64,000 nt of DNA from Hydrogenophilaceae bacterium (GTDB taxonomy: Bacteria > Pseudomonadota > Alphaproteobacteria > Caulobacterales > Aquidulcibacteraceae). A model generated the notes under the pieces. The model did no database searches. It was not told where the DNA came from and saw only the letters and a program-made list of their open reading frames with translations. The stretch lies in the NCBI GenBank assembly GCA_013389015.1, contig JACAEE010000017.1:1-64000 (forward strand). Reading direction: 5' to 3'. Shown piece after piece: positions 22,842 through 31,325 of this stretch. Each line of letters opens with the position of its first letter. Positions within the stretch are counted from its first letter, which is position 1. Made by a program: the position numbers and the translations under genes.

Positions 22842-24374
22842 GTGAGCGGCGAAACGAAGGGCGGCGAATCCGTGCTGGTGATCGGCGCCGGGATGGCCGG
22901 GCTGTGCACGGCGCTGGCGCTCGCGCCTACCGGACGCGCGCTGACGCTCATCGATCGCGATCCGCCCCCGCCAGAGGGCGACGCGGACCGCGCGTTCGCG
23001 GACTGGAGGCGGCGCGGCGTCGGCCATCTGCGCCACAGTCATGCCTTCCTTGCGCGGCTGCGCGAATTCATCCGGACCGAGCACCCCGCGCTGCTCGCGG
23101 CTTTACTAGACTCCGGCGCGCGCGAGATTCCGTTCGAGCGCTCGCTGACCACAAGCCAGCGCGCGCGCTACACGCCCCATCCGGGCGACGCCGAGATGAC
23201 GTTTCTCACCAGCCGGCGCACCACGCTCGAATGGGTGATGCGCCGCTATGTCGAACGCCTCCCGGGCGTCACGGTGCGCGCAGGCGTGATGGTCCGGAAG
23301 CTGATCCTCGCGGATGCGCCCGGCGCGCTGCGCGTGCGCGGCGTGGAAATGGAGGAGGAGGGCGCCGCCGCGGCGCTCACCGCAGACGTCGTCGTCGATG
23401 CGAGCGGGCGCATGGGCGCAAGCGTCGAGCAGCTCGTCGCCGCCGGCGCGCCGATCCGCGAAACCGGCGAACCCGCAGGCATCCTCTATTTTACGCGTCA
23501 TTATCGCTTGCGTCCGGGCCAGAGCGAGCCGCCGCGCGAGGGCGCGCCGCCCGCGACGGGCGATCTGGGCTTTCTCAAGTTCGGCGTCTTCCCGGCGGAC
23601 GAGAACTGCTTCTCCATCACGCTCGCCGCGCCCGAGATCGAGATGGAATTGCGCAAGGCGCTTATCGATCCCGAACTGTTCCAGCGCGTCTCGATGCGGA
23701 TCCCAGGGCTCGCGCCCTGGATCAACGAAACCCGCGCCGAACCCGTAAGCAAGGTGTTCGGCATGGGCGAGCTGCGCAGCGTCTGGCGTGATTTCGCGCC
23801 GGCGGGCCGGCCCGCCGTGCTCAACTTCTTCGCCGTCGGCGATTCGCATGTGCGCACCAATCCGCTCTACGGCCGCGGCTGCTCGTTCGCCGCCGTCGGC
23901 GCGGTTGGGCTGCGCGAGGCGCTGGACGGCTCAGCCGATCCCACTGCACGCGCGTTGGCGTTCGAAGCAGCGCTCACGCGCGAACTGCGCCCGTTCTATG
24001 AAGCGATGCTGAAGCAGGATCGCAGCGCCATCCGCCGCGCCCGCCATGCGCTGACGCCGGGCTATCGCCCGCGTTTCAAGTCCCGCCTGATGAAATATTT
24101 CGCCGAGGACGCGGTGGGCGTGGCGCTGCGCGCCGATCCCGCGCTCCTGCGCGCCGCGATGCGCGCCTTCCACATGCTCGATCCGCCCGACGCCTGGCTG
24201 AAGCGACCCGCGGTGATGGCGAAAATACTCGGCTACTGGGCCCGCGGGCGCCGCGCCAACGCCGCGCTCTATCCCCCGAGCGCCGGCCCCGAACGCGAAG
24301 CGCTGTTCACCGCCGCAGGTCTCGATCCAGGCGCGGACTTGCTGGCCGCTGCGGCGCGCCAACTAGCCAGCTAG
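22842..24374 (+). CDS. FAD-dependent oxidoreductase (monooxygenase-like)
   Basis: A 510-residue flavoprotein. The dinucleotide-binding motif VLVIGAGMAGLCTAL starts near residue 10 and is followed by an acidic strand end (TLIDRD). A second conserved part, VVDASGRMGASVEQL, and the third motif FAVGDSHVRTNPLYGRGCSFAAVGA are of the squalene epoxidase / halogenase-like group A fold. The helical C-terminal third is specific to this protein's own subgroup. Substrate unknown. Starts at GTG 22842 with AGGAGG before it, 40 bases after gcrA, and may be co-transcribed with it. Confidence 0.85.
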   Translation: MSGETKGGESVLVIGAGMAGLCTALALAPTGRALTLIDRDPPPPEGDADRAFADWRRRGVGHLRHSHAFLARLREFIRTEHPALLAALLDSGAREIPFERSLTTSQRARYTPHPGDAEMTFLTSRRTTLEWVMRRYVERLPGVTVRAGVMVRKLILADAPGALRVRGVEMEEEGAAAALTADVVVDASGRMGASVEQLVAAGAPIRETGEPAGILYFTRHYRLRPGQSEPPREGAPPATGDLGFLKFGVFPADENCFSITLAAPEIEMELRKALIDPELFQRVSMRIPGLAPWINETRAEPVSKVFGMGELRSVWRDFAPAGRPAVLNFFAVGDSHVRTNPLYGRGCSFAAVGAVGLREALDGSADPTARALAFEAALTRELRPFYEAMLKQDRSAIRRARHALTPGYRPRFKSRLMKYFAEDAVGVALRADPALLRAAMRAFHMLDPPDAWLKRPAVMAKILGYWARGRRANAALYPPSAGPEREALFTAAGLDPGADLLAAAARQLAS

Positions 24375-24376
24375 GA

Positions 24377-24700
24377 TCAAAACGGCAGCTTGAACCCGGG
24401 CAGGATGCCGAGGCCCCCGGCCATGCCCTTCATCTCTTCGTTCTGCGCGTCCTCGAGCTTGCGCCGCGCATCGTCGTGCGCGGCCTTGATCAAGTCTTCG
24501 ACGATCTCGGCCTCTTCCGGCTTCAGGAGCGAAGGATCGATCGAGACGGCCAGCAGCGCCGTCTTGCCCGAGAGGCGCACTTTGACCATGCCGCCGCCGG
24601 CCTGGCCTTCCACTTCCATGGCTTCGAGCTTCTTCTGCGCCTCGGCGATCTTGGCCTGCATCGCCTGCGCCTGCCGCATGATCTGCGAGATGTCCTTCAT
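24377..24700 (-). CDS. ybaB: YbaB/EbfC nucleoid-associated protein
   Basis: A 107-residue YbaB/EbfC-family DNA-binding protein. N-terminal helix MKDISQIMRQAQAMQAKIAEAQ, the strand pair VEGQAGGGMVKVRLSG, then PEEAEIVEDLIKAAHDDARRKLE are all standard. Such dimers grip DNA like tweezers and compact it. The start overlaps the dnaX stop by ATGA, the conserved arrangement in bacteria. It faces the FAD gene tail to tail with 2 bases between them. Confidence 0.95.
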   Translation of the reverse strand: MKDISQIMRQAQAMQAKIAEAQKKLEAMEVEGQAGGGMVKVRLSGKTALLAVSIDPSLLKPEEAEIVEDLIKAAHDDARRKLEDAQNEEMKGMAGGLGILPGFKLPF

Positions 24701-26373
24701 CGCCGTTCCTTCGTCTTCCTGGGCGTCTTCAAGCCCGGCATCTGCACCACCGCGCCGTCTTCCCCCGTCCCTTCGCTCGCGCGCACCGAGGTCACGTCCG
24801 CGCCGGGAAACGCCTTCAGCGCCTCGGCCACATAGGGGTGCCGGCGCGCCTCGTCGATGATTTGCGCCTGTTCCTTGAGCCGCCGCTCGGCGAGGGATTC
24901 CACGCCGCTCGTCGCATCCGCGCTCACCGCCCAGGTTTCGCCGAGCTCCGCTTTGAGGAAGCGCTGCAGGCGTCGCGGCAGATCCTCCGGCATGCCCGGC
25001 GCCGCCTGAAACTCGATGCGCCCGTGCTCGAACGTCCGGATACGGACGAACCGTTCAAGCGCCACTTCGAGGTCGACGTCGCGCCGCGCGGCGACGAGCG
25101 CGACCACGTCCTCGAAGGACTGGAGACTTGGCGCTCCCTCCTGCTTGCCTTCCGTCGCCTGCGGGGGGCACGCCGGCGGTCCGCCCGCGGCGCCCTCGCG
25201 CAGCAGCCGCGCGGCCTCCTCCGGCGGCGGCAGGCCGGCGGCGGCGCACAGGCGGACCATCGCCATCTCCGCGCTCGCGATCGGATCGGGCGCGCGGCTC
25301 GTCTCCTCCAGCGCCTTCAGCAGCATCTGCCACAGCCGCGACAGCTGCGCCGGGGAGAGGCGCGCGCCGAGCGCGCGGATCCGCGCCGTCCAATCACCCC
25401 CGCCGATCAGCCGCGCATCCGCGCCCAGCGCCTGCGCCCGCGCCGCATCGTGACCCACTTCAAGAAGATCGCGCAAGATGAGCGCGGGATCGGCGCCCGT
25501 ATCGTATTGCGCGCGCACTTCGGTGATCGCGGCCTTGGCGTCGCCGCTCGCGATCGCGTCGAACAGGTCGAGCACGCGCGCGCGATCGGCGAGGCCCAGC
25601 ATGTCGCGCACATCGGCGGCCGACACCGCCTCGCCCGCGCCCGCCTTCTGCACGATCGCCTGGTCGAGCAGCGAGAGCGCGTCGCGCACCGAGCCTTCCG
25701 CCGCGCGCGCGATCAGCGCGAGCCCTTCGGGATCGACCGCCACGTTCTCTTTCGCGCACACCCCCGCGAGATGCGCCGCCAGCTGTTCCCCGTCGATGCG
25801 CTTGAGATCGAAGCGCTGGCAGCGAGACAGCACCGTCACCGGCACTTTGCGGATCTCGGTCGTGGCGAAGATGAACTTCACATGCGGCGGCGGCTCTTCC
25901 AGCGTCTTCAGGAGGCCGTTGAACGCCGCCGTCGAGAGCATGTGCACTTCGTCGATGATGTACACTTTCGTCCGCGCCATCACCGGCGCATAGCGCACGC
26001 TGTCGAGAATCTCGCGGATGTCGTTGATGCCGGTGCGCGAGGCCGCGTCCATCTCGAACACGTCCGGATGGCGGCTCTCCATGATCGCCTCGCAATGCAC
26101 GCCCGGCGGATCGAGCTTGACGCTCGGGCCTTGCACGCTGTCGCTCTCGTAATTGAGCGCGCGCGCGAGCAGTCGCGCGGTCGTGGTCTTGCCCACGCCG
26201 CGCACCCCGGTGAGCATATAGGCGTGCGGGATGCGGTTCATGGCGAAGGAATTGGCGATGGTGCGCCCCATCGCCTCCTGGCCGATCAGATCCTCGAACG
26301 TGCGCGGCCGATACTTGCGCGCCAGCACCACATAGCCGCGTTGCGGCGCATCGCCGAAGAGGGCGCCGCTCAA
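24697..26373 (-). CDS. dnaX: DNA polymerase III subunit gamma/tau
   Basis: Clamp-loader ATPase, about 558 residues from the TTG at 26373. LARKYRPRTFEDLIGQ, Walker A TGVRGVGKTT, Walker B YIIDEVHML and the sensor region LSRCQRFDLKRI are intact. The zinc module that normally has four cysteines keeps only one (GVHCEAIMESRH), as I recall for Caulobacterales DnaX. The C-terminal part is the tau extension with an acidic-aromatic end. The TTG overlaps the stop of a 33-codon upstream ORF as TTGA; a longer start (TTG at 26463) is possible. Coupled to ybaB. Confidence 0.93.
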   Translation of the reverse strand: MSGALFGDAPQRGYVVLARKYRPRTFEDLIGQEAMGRTIANSFAMNRIPHAYMLTGVRGVGKTTTARLLARALNYESDSVQGPSVKLDPPGVHCEAIMESRHPDVFEMDAASRTGINDIREILDSVRYAPVMARTKVYIIDEVHMLSTAAFNGLLKTLEEPPPHVKFIFATTEIRKVPVTVLSRCQRFDLKRIDGEQLAAHLAGVCAKENVAVDPEGLALIARAAEGSVRDALSLLDQAIVQKAGAGEAVSAADVRDMLGLADRARVLDLFDAIASGDAKAAITEVRAQYDTGADPALILRDLLEVGHDAARAQALGADARLIGGGDWTARIRALGARLSPAQLSRLWQMLLKALEETSRAPDPIASAEMAMVRLCAAAGLPPPEEAARLLREGAAGGPPACPPQATEGKQEGAPSLQSFEDVVALVAARRDVDLEVALERFVRIRTFEHGRIEFQAAPGMPEDLPRRLQRFLKAELGETWAVSADATSGVESLAERRLKEQAQIIDEARRHPYVAEALKAFPGADVTSVRASEGTGEDGAVVQMPGLKTPRKTKERR

Positions 26374-26471
26374 GCGCCCGCTCCGTCTGATGCGCAGCGT
26401 CGCACGCGCGCCGCCGCGACGGTCCCGCCCAATCCAGGCGCGATCAGCGTGAACGTGAACCAAGAAAACAT
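26370..26471 (-). CDS. Putative 33-residue ORF coupled to dnaX
   Basis: An ATG at 26471 with GAGG six bases before it opens a 33-codon frame that begins MFSWFTFTLIAPGLGG and ends at a TGA overlapping the TTG of dnaX by TTGA. The hydrophobic opening is followed by a basic stretch. If translated it would deliver ribosomes to dnaX, which has only a weak site of its own. It may be a leader ORF rather than a functional protein. Confidence 0.35.
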   Translation of the reverse strand: MFSWFTFTLIAPGLGGTVAAARVRRCASDGAGA

Positions 26472-26665
26472 GAACGCCTCTGATTGATCATATAGCGCAG
26501 GACCTGCCGCGCCGCGAGGCGGCGTCCTGCGCCGATCGCCGCCGGGAGCCGGCTATGCGCTTCGCCCGTGGGGCCTCGGGAGTCGCCGTTGGGGCGGCCA
26601 CCGGCGGCGCGCGCGAGCGGCGGGTCGGGTGATTCGGCCATCGCGTCACCCTAAAGCAACCGCGT

Positions 26666-27370
26666 TCAGTTCCCCAGGAACGCCAGCCGCACGAAACTGC
26701 GATAGAGCATCACCTGCTGGGGCAGGAGGCGGGGGTCGCGCAGCGACTTGGAGAGAATGATCCCGCCGTCCGCGACCGCCGAGAGCATATCGGCCAGCGC
26801 ATCGAGATCGACGTCGATGCGCGGCGGATAGAGCGCCGCGATCCGGTCGAGCCGCGCGCGAAACCGTGCGCGCCAGGCCATGATCCCGCGCGCATTGAGC
26901 GCCCGCACCTCCTGGCTGAACAGGTGATCCTGGTAGCAATAGGAGGCCACCATGCAGCCCGGGTGCCCGTTGGGCAGGTCCGCCAGCGTGTCGGCGAGCA
27001 GCTTGAGGAAAATGAGGAAGCCGTGGAGGGGGTCCTCATTGAGTTCGTCGGCGCGCTTGAACAGCGCGTCGAACAATTCCTCCTCCTGCGCGAGGTAGCG
27101 TTCGAGCAGCGCCTTGGCGAGTTCGTTCTTGTCGCGGAAGTGATAGAAGAAGCCGCTCTTGGTGATGCCGGCCGCAGCGATCAGTTCGTCGAGCGAGGTG
27201 CCGGCGAAGCCTTTGTGCAGCACCGCATCCTGCGCCAGGTCGAGAATGCGCTCGCGCGTCTGTTCGCCCTTGGAGAGGGTGCGGATCCGCATCGGTGGAT
27301 TTGAAACGCCGTTCGAGGACATGTGGCTACTGCACCAATAGTCTGGTTTTGCGGGGCGCGTCTTTGCCAT
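26666..27370 (-). CDS. TetR/AcrR-family transcriptional regulator
   Basis: Up to 234 residues. The N-terminal helix-turn-helix is typical (TRERILDLAQDAVLHKGFAG; LDELIAAAGITKSGFFYHFRDKNELAKALLERY). The ligand domain (HGFLIFLKLLADTLADLPNGHPGC) belongs to the group with a C-terminal GCMVASYCYQ core. The effector is unknown. Starts 48 or 78 bases inside this frame (before SSNGVSNPP or RIRTLSKG) are just as likely since none has a good ribosome site. Nothing nearby on its strand suggests a target; it may control the divergent TTC38-like gene. Confidence 0.87.
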   Translation of the reverse strand: MAKTRPAKPDYWCSSHMSSNGVSNPPMRIRTLSKGEQTRERILDLAQDAVLHKGFAGTSLDELIAAAGITKSGFFYHFRDKNELAKALLERYLAQEEELFDALFKRADELNEDPLHGFLIFLKLLADTLADLPNGHPGCMVASYCYQDHLFSQEVRALNARGIMAWRARFRARLDRIAALYPPRIDVDLDALADMLSAVADGGIILSKSLRDPRLLPQQVMLYRSFVRLAFLGN

Positions 27371-27579
27371 GGCGGCCGCCGGCGCCGCCTGTGACGAACG
27401 TAACAGCCAGATTTCGCGGCTGAAATAGAAATCGCACAGAACCGCACTACGAGCCTTCTATCGGCCTGTGCGCTGCGGCCCTTAAGCTCTGCGCTGCTGG
27501 AGGCCGCTCCAGCCGCGCGAACCAACAACACCAGCGTGTGAACAAGAAGGCGTGTGAACAAGAAGAAGAGGAATGACTG

Positions 27580-27681
27580 ATGTCGGCCAGTTTTGGTCTT
27601 GCCGCGCTGATGATCGGCGCGACCGTGCTCATCTGGATCCTTCCCGGTGAAGCGCTCCGGCTGTGGCTCCCGCCCGCCTGA
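27580..27681 (+). CDS. Putative 33-residue membrane miniprotein
   Basis: A 33-codon ORF with AGAGGA eight bases before its ATG. Its product is one hydrophobic helix (GLAALMIGATVLIWILPG) with a short tail ending LWLPPA. It sits alone in the 373-base gap between the TetR gene and the TTC38-like gene. Composition is that of real single-span miniproteins, but no family was recognised. Confidence 0.4.
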   Translation: MSASFGLAALMIGATVLIWILPGEALRLWLPPA

Positions 27682-27743
27682 TCCTATCCATCTCGAAACC
27701 ATCAAATGCCGCGCCGTGCGCCACGGCGCGCAAGGAGTCCCTC

Positions 27744-29087
27744 ATGTTGTCCGATCGCTACGGCAATGCCGTATCCACCAAATCGCAGGCGGCGCTCGAC
27801 CGCTTCAACGACGCTCTCGAACTCGTCCGCCTCTATCGCGGCGATCCGATCGCCGCGCTCGACGCCGCGATCGCGGAGGATGGCGCGTTCGTGAACGCCT
27901 GGGCGGTGCGCGCGGGCGTCTTGGCCCAGCAGACCGACAAGCTCTACGCCGACGAGGTCGAGCGCTCCTTGCGCGCAGGCGCGGCGGCGGCTGAGCACGC
28001 CAATGAACGCGAGCGGGGCCTGCTCGCCGCCGCGCTCGATTTCCACGAAGGCCGCTATCATGACGGCGTCGTGCGCTACGCCCGCATCGCCCATGAGCAC
28101 CCGCGCGACGTCTTCGCCGTGCAGAGCGCGCATGTGGGCTGCTTCTTCGTCGGCCGCCAGCAGGACTTGCGCGATGGGCCGCTGCAGGCGCTGCGCGCGT
28201 TCAAGCGCGGCGAGGACGGCTATGGCGTGCTGCTCGGGATGGCGGCGTTCGGCTTCGAGGAATGCGGCGACTACACGCGCGCCGAGGCCTATGGCCGCGA
28301 GGCCGTGGAGATCGACGGCCGCGACGGCTGGGCGGTGCACGCCGTCGCGCATGTCCATGAAATGCGCGGCGACGTCGACCGCGGCATCCCCTGGCTGCGC
28401 GACAGCGCCGGCGTGTGGGCGCCCGAGAGCGCCTTCGCCTACCACAATTGGTGGCACTTGGCGCTGCTCCACCTCGACCGCGGCGAGATCGCGGAGGTTC
28501 TGCGCCTCTATGATGAGAAAGTGCGCCCCGCGCCGTCCGATGTGATGCTGGAATGGGTCGATGCCGCGGCGCTCCTGTGGCGGCTGCGCCTGGAAGGCGT
28601 GGACGTCGCGACGCGCTTTGCGCCGCTGGCGGAGTCGATGGCTCGTGCGGCCGAGGACGGCGTCTACGCCTTCAACGACTTGCATTGCGTCATGGCCTTC
28701 ATCGGCGCGGGACGCGAGGGCGACGTCGCGCGCACGCTCGAGGCCATGCGCAAGACCGCGCGCATTGGCGATGGCGACAACGCCGAGATGACGCGGGCCG
28801 TCGGCCTGCCGCTCGCCGAAGCGTTCGTCGCGTTCGAGGCCGGCCGCTTCGGCGAGTGCGTTGAGAAGATCGCCGCCGTGCGCGGGATCGCCCAACGCTT
28901 CGGCGGCAGCCACGCCCAGCGCGACATCCTCACGCTGACGGCGCTGCACGCCGCCATCCGCGGCGGGATGGAGGCGACGGCGGAAGCCCTGGCGGCCGAG
29001 CGGCTGACGCACAAACCGACCTCGCCATGGGCCGCCAGCTTTGCGGCCAAGGTCGCCGCGATGCGCGGGACACGCGTCGCGGCATGA
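27744..29087 (+). CDS. TTC38-like tetratricopeptide repeat protein
   Basis: A 447-residue helical-repeat protein of the TTC38 family, found in bacteria and eukaryotes without a known biochemical role. Characteristic stretches are NAVSTKSQAALDRFNDALEL near the start, GCFFVGRQQDLRDGPLQAL, and the family block WAVHAVAHVHEMRGDVDRGIPWL with SAFAYHNWWHLALLHLD. No signal peptide. AGGAG lies seven bases before the ATG. The gene is followed after 68 bases by an alpha/beta hydrolase gene. Confidence 0.87.
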   Translation: MLSDRYGNAVSTKSQAALDRFNDALELVRLYRGDPIAALDAAIAEDGAFVNAWAVRAGVLAQQTDKLYADEVERSLRAGAAAAEHANERERGLLAAALDFHEGRYHDGVVRYARIAHEHPRDVFAVQSAHVGCFFVGRQQDLRDGPLQALRAFKRGEDGYGVLLGMAAFGFEECGDYTRAEAYGREAVEIDGRDGWAVHAVAHVHEMRGDVDRGIPWLRDSAGVWAPESAFAYHNWWHLALLHLDRGEIAEVLRLYDEKVRPAPSDVMLEWVDAAALLWRLRLEGVDVATRFAPLAESMARAAEDGVYAFNDLHCVMAFIGAGREGDVARTLEAMRKTARIGDGDNAEMTRAVGLPLAEAFVAFEAGRFGECVEKIAAVRGIAQRFGGSHAQRDILTLTALHAAIRGGMEATAEALAAERLTHKPTSPWAASFAAKVAAMRGTRVAA

Positions 29088-29155
29088 CGGGCGGCGGCCG
29101 GCCGTCGCTGTAGAGGACGGTCGGCCGCCGTTCCCGCCGCAAAAGGAGGCGATCA

Positions 29156-29977
29156 ATGATCGATTTGGATTTGGACTCGAACTTCGCCCGCTTGCCCACA
29201 GGTCTGCGACTTGCGTTTTGCGAGGATCGCTCCGAGGCGCAAGGGGCGGCGCCGACGCTGCTGTTGTTGCACGGCGTCACCGATTCACACCGCTCGTTCG
29301 ACCTGCTGCGCCCGCATCTGCCGCGCGCGGCGCATGTCGTTGCGCTTACGCTGCGCGGCCACGGCGAGAGCGACAAGCCCGCCGGCGGCTATCAGGTTCA
29401 AGATATGGCGCGCGACGCGGTTGCGTTTATGGAGCGCCAGCGGATCGCGCGCACGGTGATTGTGGGGCACTCCATGGGCGCCGCGGTCGCGCATCATGTC
29501 GCCGTCTTGGCGCCCGAGCGAGTCGCCGGGCTCGCGCTTGTCGGCGCCTTTGCCGATTTCGCCGGCAATGAAGGCGTGCTCGACCTGATCACGCAGACTA
29601 GGGCGCTGGGCGATCCGCTCGATCCGGCCTTCGTGCGCGGCTTCCAGGAAAGCTGCGTGGCGCGCCCGGCGCCGCAGGCGTTCATGGATCAGGTGGTGCG
29701 CGAGAGCTTGAAGACGCCCGCGCGCGTCTGGCGCGACGCGATCGCAGCGCTCCCCCTCGCGCGCCTTGCCGAGGCCCGCGCCCGGATCGAGGCGCCCGCG
29801 CTGATCATCTGGGGCGAACGCGACGCGTTCTGCCCGGAGGCGGATCAGGCCGTCCTGCGCGCCGAGCTGCCGGGCGCCGCCTTCGTGCGCATGCGCGGCG
29901 TCGGCCACACCCCGCACTGGGAGGCGCCGGCCGAAACCGCCGCCGCCATCGCCGGCTTCTGGGCCGCCCGCCGCTGA
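29156..29977 (+). CDS. Alpha/beta hydrolase
   Basis: A 273-residue alpha/beta hydrolase with the full triad: nucleophile in VIVGHSMGAAVAHH, acid in WGERDAFCPEAD and histidine in GVGHTPHWEAP. LLLHGVTDSHRSFD forms the oxyanion region. The pattern suits an esterase or a lactone/epoxide-type hydrolase; the substrate is not determined. AAGGAGG precedes the ATG. It ends about 40 bases before the SRP RNA. Confidence 0.88.
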   Translation: MIDLDLDSNFARLPTGLRLAFCEDRSEAQGAAPTLLLLHGVTDSHRSFDLLRPHLPRAAHVVALTLRGHGESDKPAGGYQVQDMARDAVAFMERQRIARTVIVGHSMGAAVAHHVAVLAPERVAGLALVGAFADFAGNEGVLDLITQTRALGDPLDPAFVRGFQESCVARPAPQAFMDQVVRESLKTPARVWRDAIAALPLARLAEARARIEAPALIIWGERDAFCPEADQAVLRAELPGAAFVRMRGVGHTPHWEAPAETAAAIAGFWAARR

Positions 29978-30017
29978 GCGTGCCCTTGCGGCCGCCGGCG
30001 GCGACTGCGATATCGGG

Positions 30018-30116
30018 CGCGCAGGCAGGCGGCGGACGGCCGCCCCGCCAACCCGGTCAGGTCCGGAAGGAAGCAGCCGCAACGGGTTGCGTACGGGTCG
30101 CCGTCCTGTCTGCACC
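30018..30116 (+). ncRNA. ffs: Signal recognition particle RNA, small bacterial type
   Basis: The conserved apical loop GTCAGGTCCGGAAGGAAGCA (30056-30075) is the Ffh-binding domain of 4.5S-type SRP RNA. The flanking sequences pair: GCAGGCAGG at the 5' side with CCTGTCTGC at the 3' side, and AACCCG with CGGGTT further in. Length is about 95-100 bases. It targets nascent membrane and exported proteins together with Ffh. In many bacteria ffs is next to dnaX; here it is 3.6 kb away. Confidence 0.93.
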
Positions 30117-30118
30117 CC

Positions 30119-30631
30119 TCAAGGGTCGCCCCCGCGCCGCATGAGCGCGATCCCGGCCGCGACGAATCCCGCGCCAAAGAGCGCGCCTGCGACGGGGATC
30201 GCGTAGCCGGCGAGGGCCGGCGCCTGCGCCAGGCCGCCGCCCGCCGCCAGGCTCGCGAACCAAAGCAGCGGCGCCCAGATCGGCTTCTGTCCCCGCGAGA
30301 CCCAGGCGATCGAGAGCCCCGCCATCGCCAGCGCCAGCACGCTCGCCCCCTCGCGATAGGTCGAGAATCCCCACGGATCGGCGTCAGGCCCCCCGATCAG
30401 CGAAAGCGCCGCAAGCGCCACGGCGAAGGAGGCGACCCCGAGGAAGCCCAGCGCGTGGGCGCGATCGAGATAGATCCCGACCAGCCCCGCCAGCAGGAGG
30501 ATGTCGATGGCGGCGTAGAGCGCCTCCGCCTCCGCCGCCCCCAATCCGAGCGGGAAGGCGGCGGCGATGCGTGCGGCGCCGCCTAGGATCGCAGCCCAGC
30601 CCGCGGCGCGGTAGAGGTGTTCAGTCTTCAT
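30119..30631 (-). CDS. DUF4345-like small membrane protein
   Basis: A 170-residue integral membrane protein with about five hydrophobic segments (YRAAGWAAILGGAARIAAAF; ILLLAGLVGIYLDRAHALGFLGVASFAVALAALSLIGG in part; VLALAMAGLSIAWV; PLLWFASLAAGGG; GALFGAGFVAAGIAL). No catalytic motif. The family name is only a guess from the layout. The ATG before KTEHLYR is the likelier start; a longer frame begins 63 bases upstream. It is convergent with the SRP RNA and divergent from def. Confidence 0.65.
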   Translation of the reverse strand: MKTEHLYRAAGWAAILGGAARIAAAFPLGLGAAEAEALYAAIDILLLAGLVGIYLDRAHALGFLGVASFAVALAALSLIGGPDADPWGFSTYREGASVLALAMAGLSIAWVSRGQKPIWAPLLWFASLAAGGGLAQAPALAGYAIPVAGALFGAGFVAAGIALMRRGGDP

Positions 30632-30705
30632 CCACGCCTGACCCCTAACTCTGCTCATGCGCGACGTTTCTTGACGCCGCCGGTCAAGATTCATACTTCC
30701 AGCCC

Positions 30706-31239
30706 ATGGCCGTCCGCCCGATCCTCACTGTCCCAGACCCGATCCTCAAGCAGGTTTCCAAGCCGGTGGAGGGCCCGGTGACGGACGCCCATCGCGCGCT
30801 CATGGACGACATGCTGGAGACCATGTACGCGGCCCCCGGCATCGGGCTGGCCGCCATCCAGATCGGCGTGCCGCTGCGCGTGATCGTGATGGATCTGGCG
30901 CGTGAGGGCGAGCCGCCGGCGCCGCGCCATTTCGTCAATCCCGAAATCTTATGGACCTCGGAGGAGACCCAGCCCTACGAAGAGGGCTGCCTCTCGGTTC
31001 CCGACATCTATGACGAGGTCGAGCGCCCGGCCCGGATCCGGCTGCGCTACCGCAACTATGAGGGAGAAGAGATCGAGGAGGAGGCCGACGGCCTCTATGC
31101 CGTCTGCATCCAGCACGAGATGGACCACCTCGAGGGCGTGCTCTTCATCGACCACCTCTCGCGGCTCAAGCGCGAAAGCGCGGTGCGCAAGGTCAAGAAG
31201 GCGGCGCGCGAACGCGACGCACCGCCGGCGCGCATCTAA
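30706..31239 (+). CDS. def: Peptide deformylase
   Basis: Removes the formyl group from nascent proteins. The 177-residue enzyme has all three motifs of type I deformylases: [10 protein letters not shown] (residues 45-54), EEGCLSVP with the metal cysteine (Cys95) and QHEMDHLEG with metal histidines 137 and 141 and catalytic Glu138. It opens the def-(CADD-like)-fmt-lipoprotein-truA run on the plus strand. No strong ribosome site is visible, so the short leader may be structured. Confidence 0.97.
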   Translation: MAVRPILTVPDPILKQVSKPVEGPVTDAHRALMDDMLETMYAAPGIGLAAIQIGVPLRVIVMDLAREGEPPAPRHFVNPEILWTSEETQPYEEGCLSVPDIYDEVERPARIRLRYRNYEGEEIEEEADGLYAVCIQHEMDHLEGVLFIDHLSRLKRESAVRKVKKAARERDAPPARI

Positions 31240-31325
31240 GCCTTTTCCCCAGCGGAATCTTCGCTAAAGTCCGCGCCCGCCGCAATCGCGGCAGCGCCTT
31301 ATCCACGCGCGTTAGGAGGGTTTAC

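Noticed and set aside
26444-26641. 65-codon frame on the minus strand between dnaX and the TetR gene
   Set aside because: Low-complexity, no ribosome site, no domain; it overlaps the better-supported coupled ORF before dnaX.
31299-31307. TTATCCACG as a DnaA box upstream of the CADD-like gene
   Set aside because: It has one mismatch at the last position, stands alone, and has no origin-like context.
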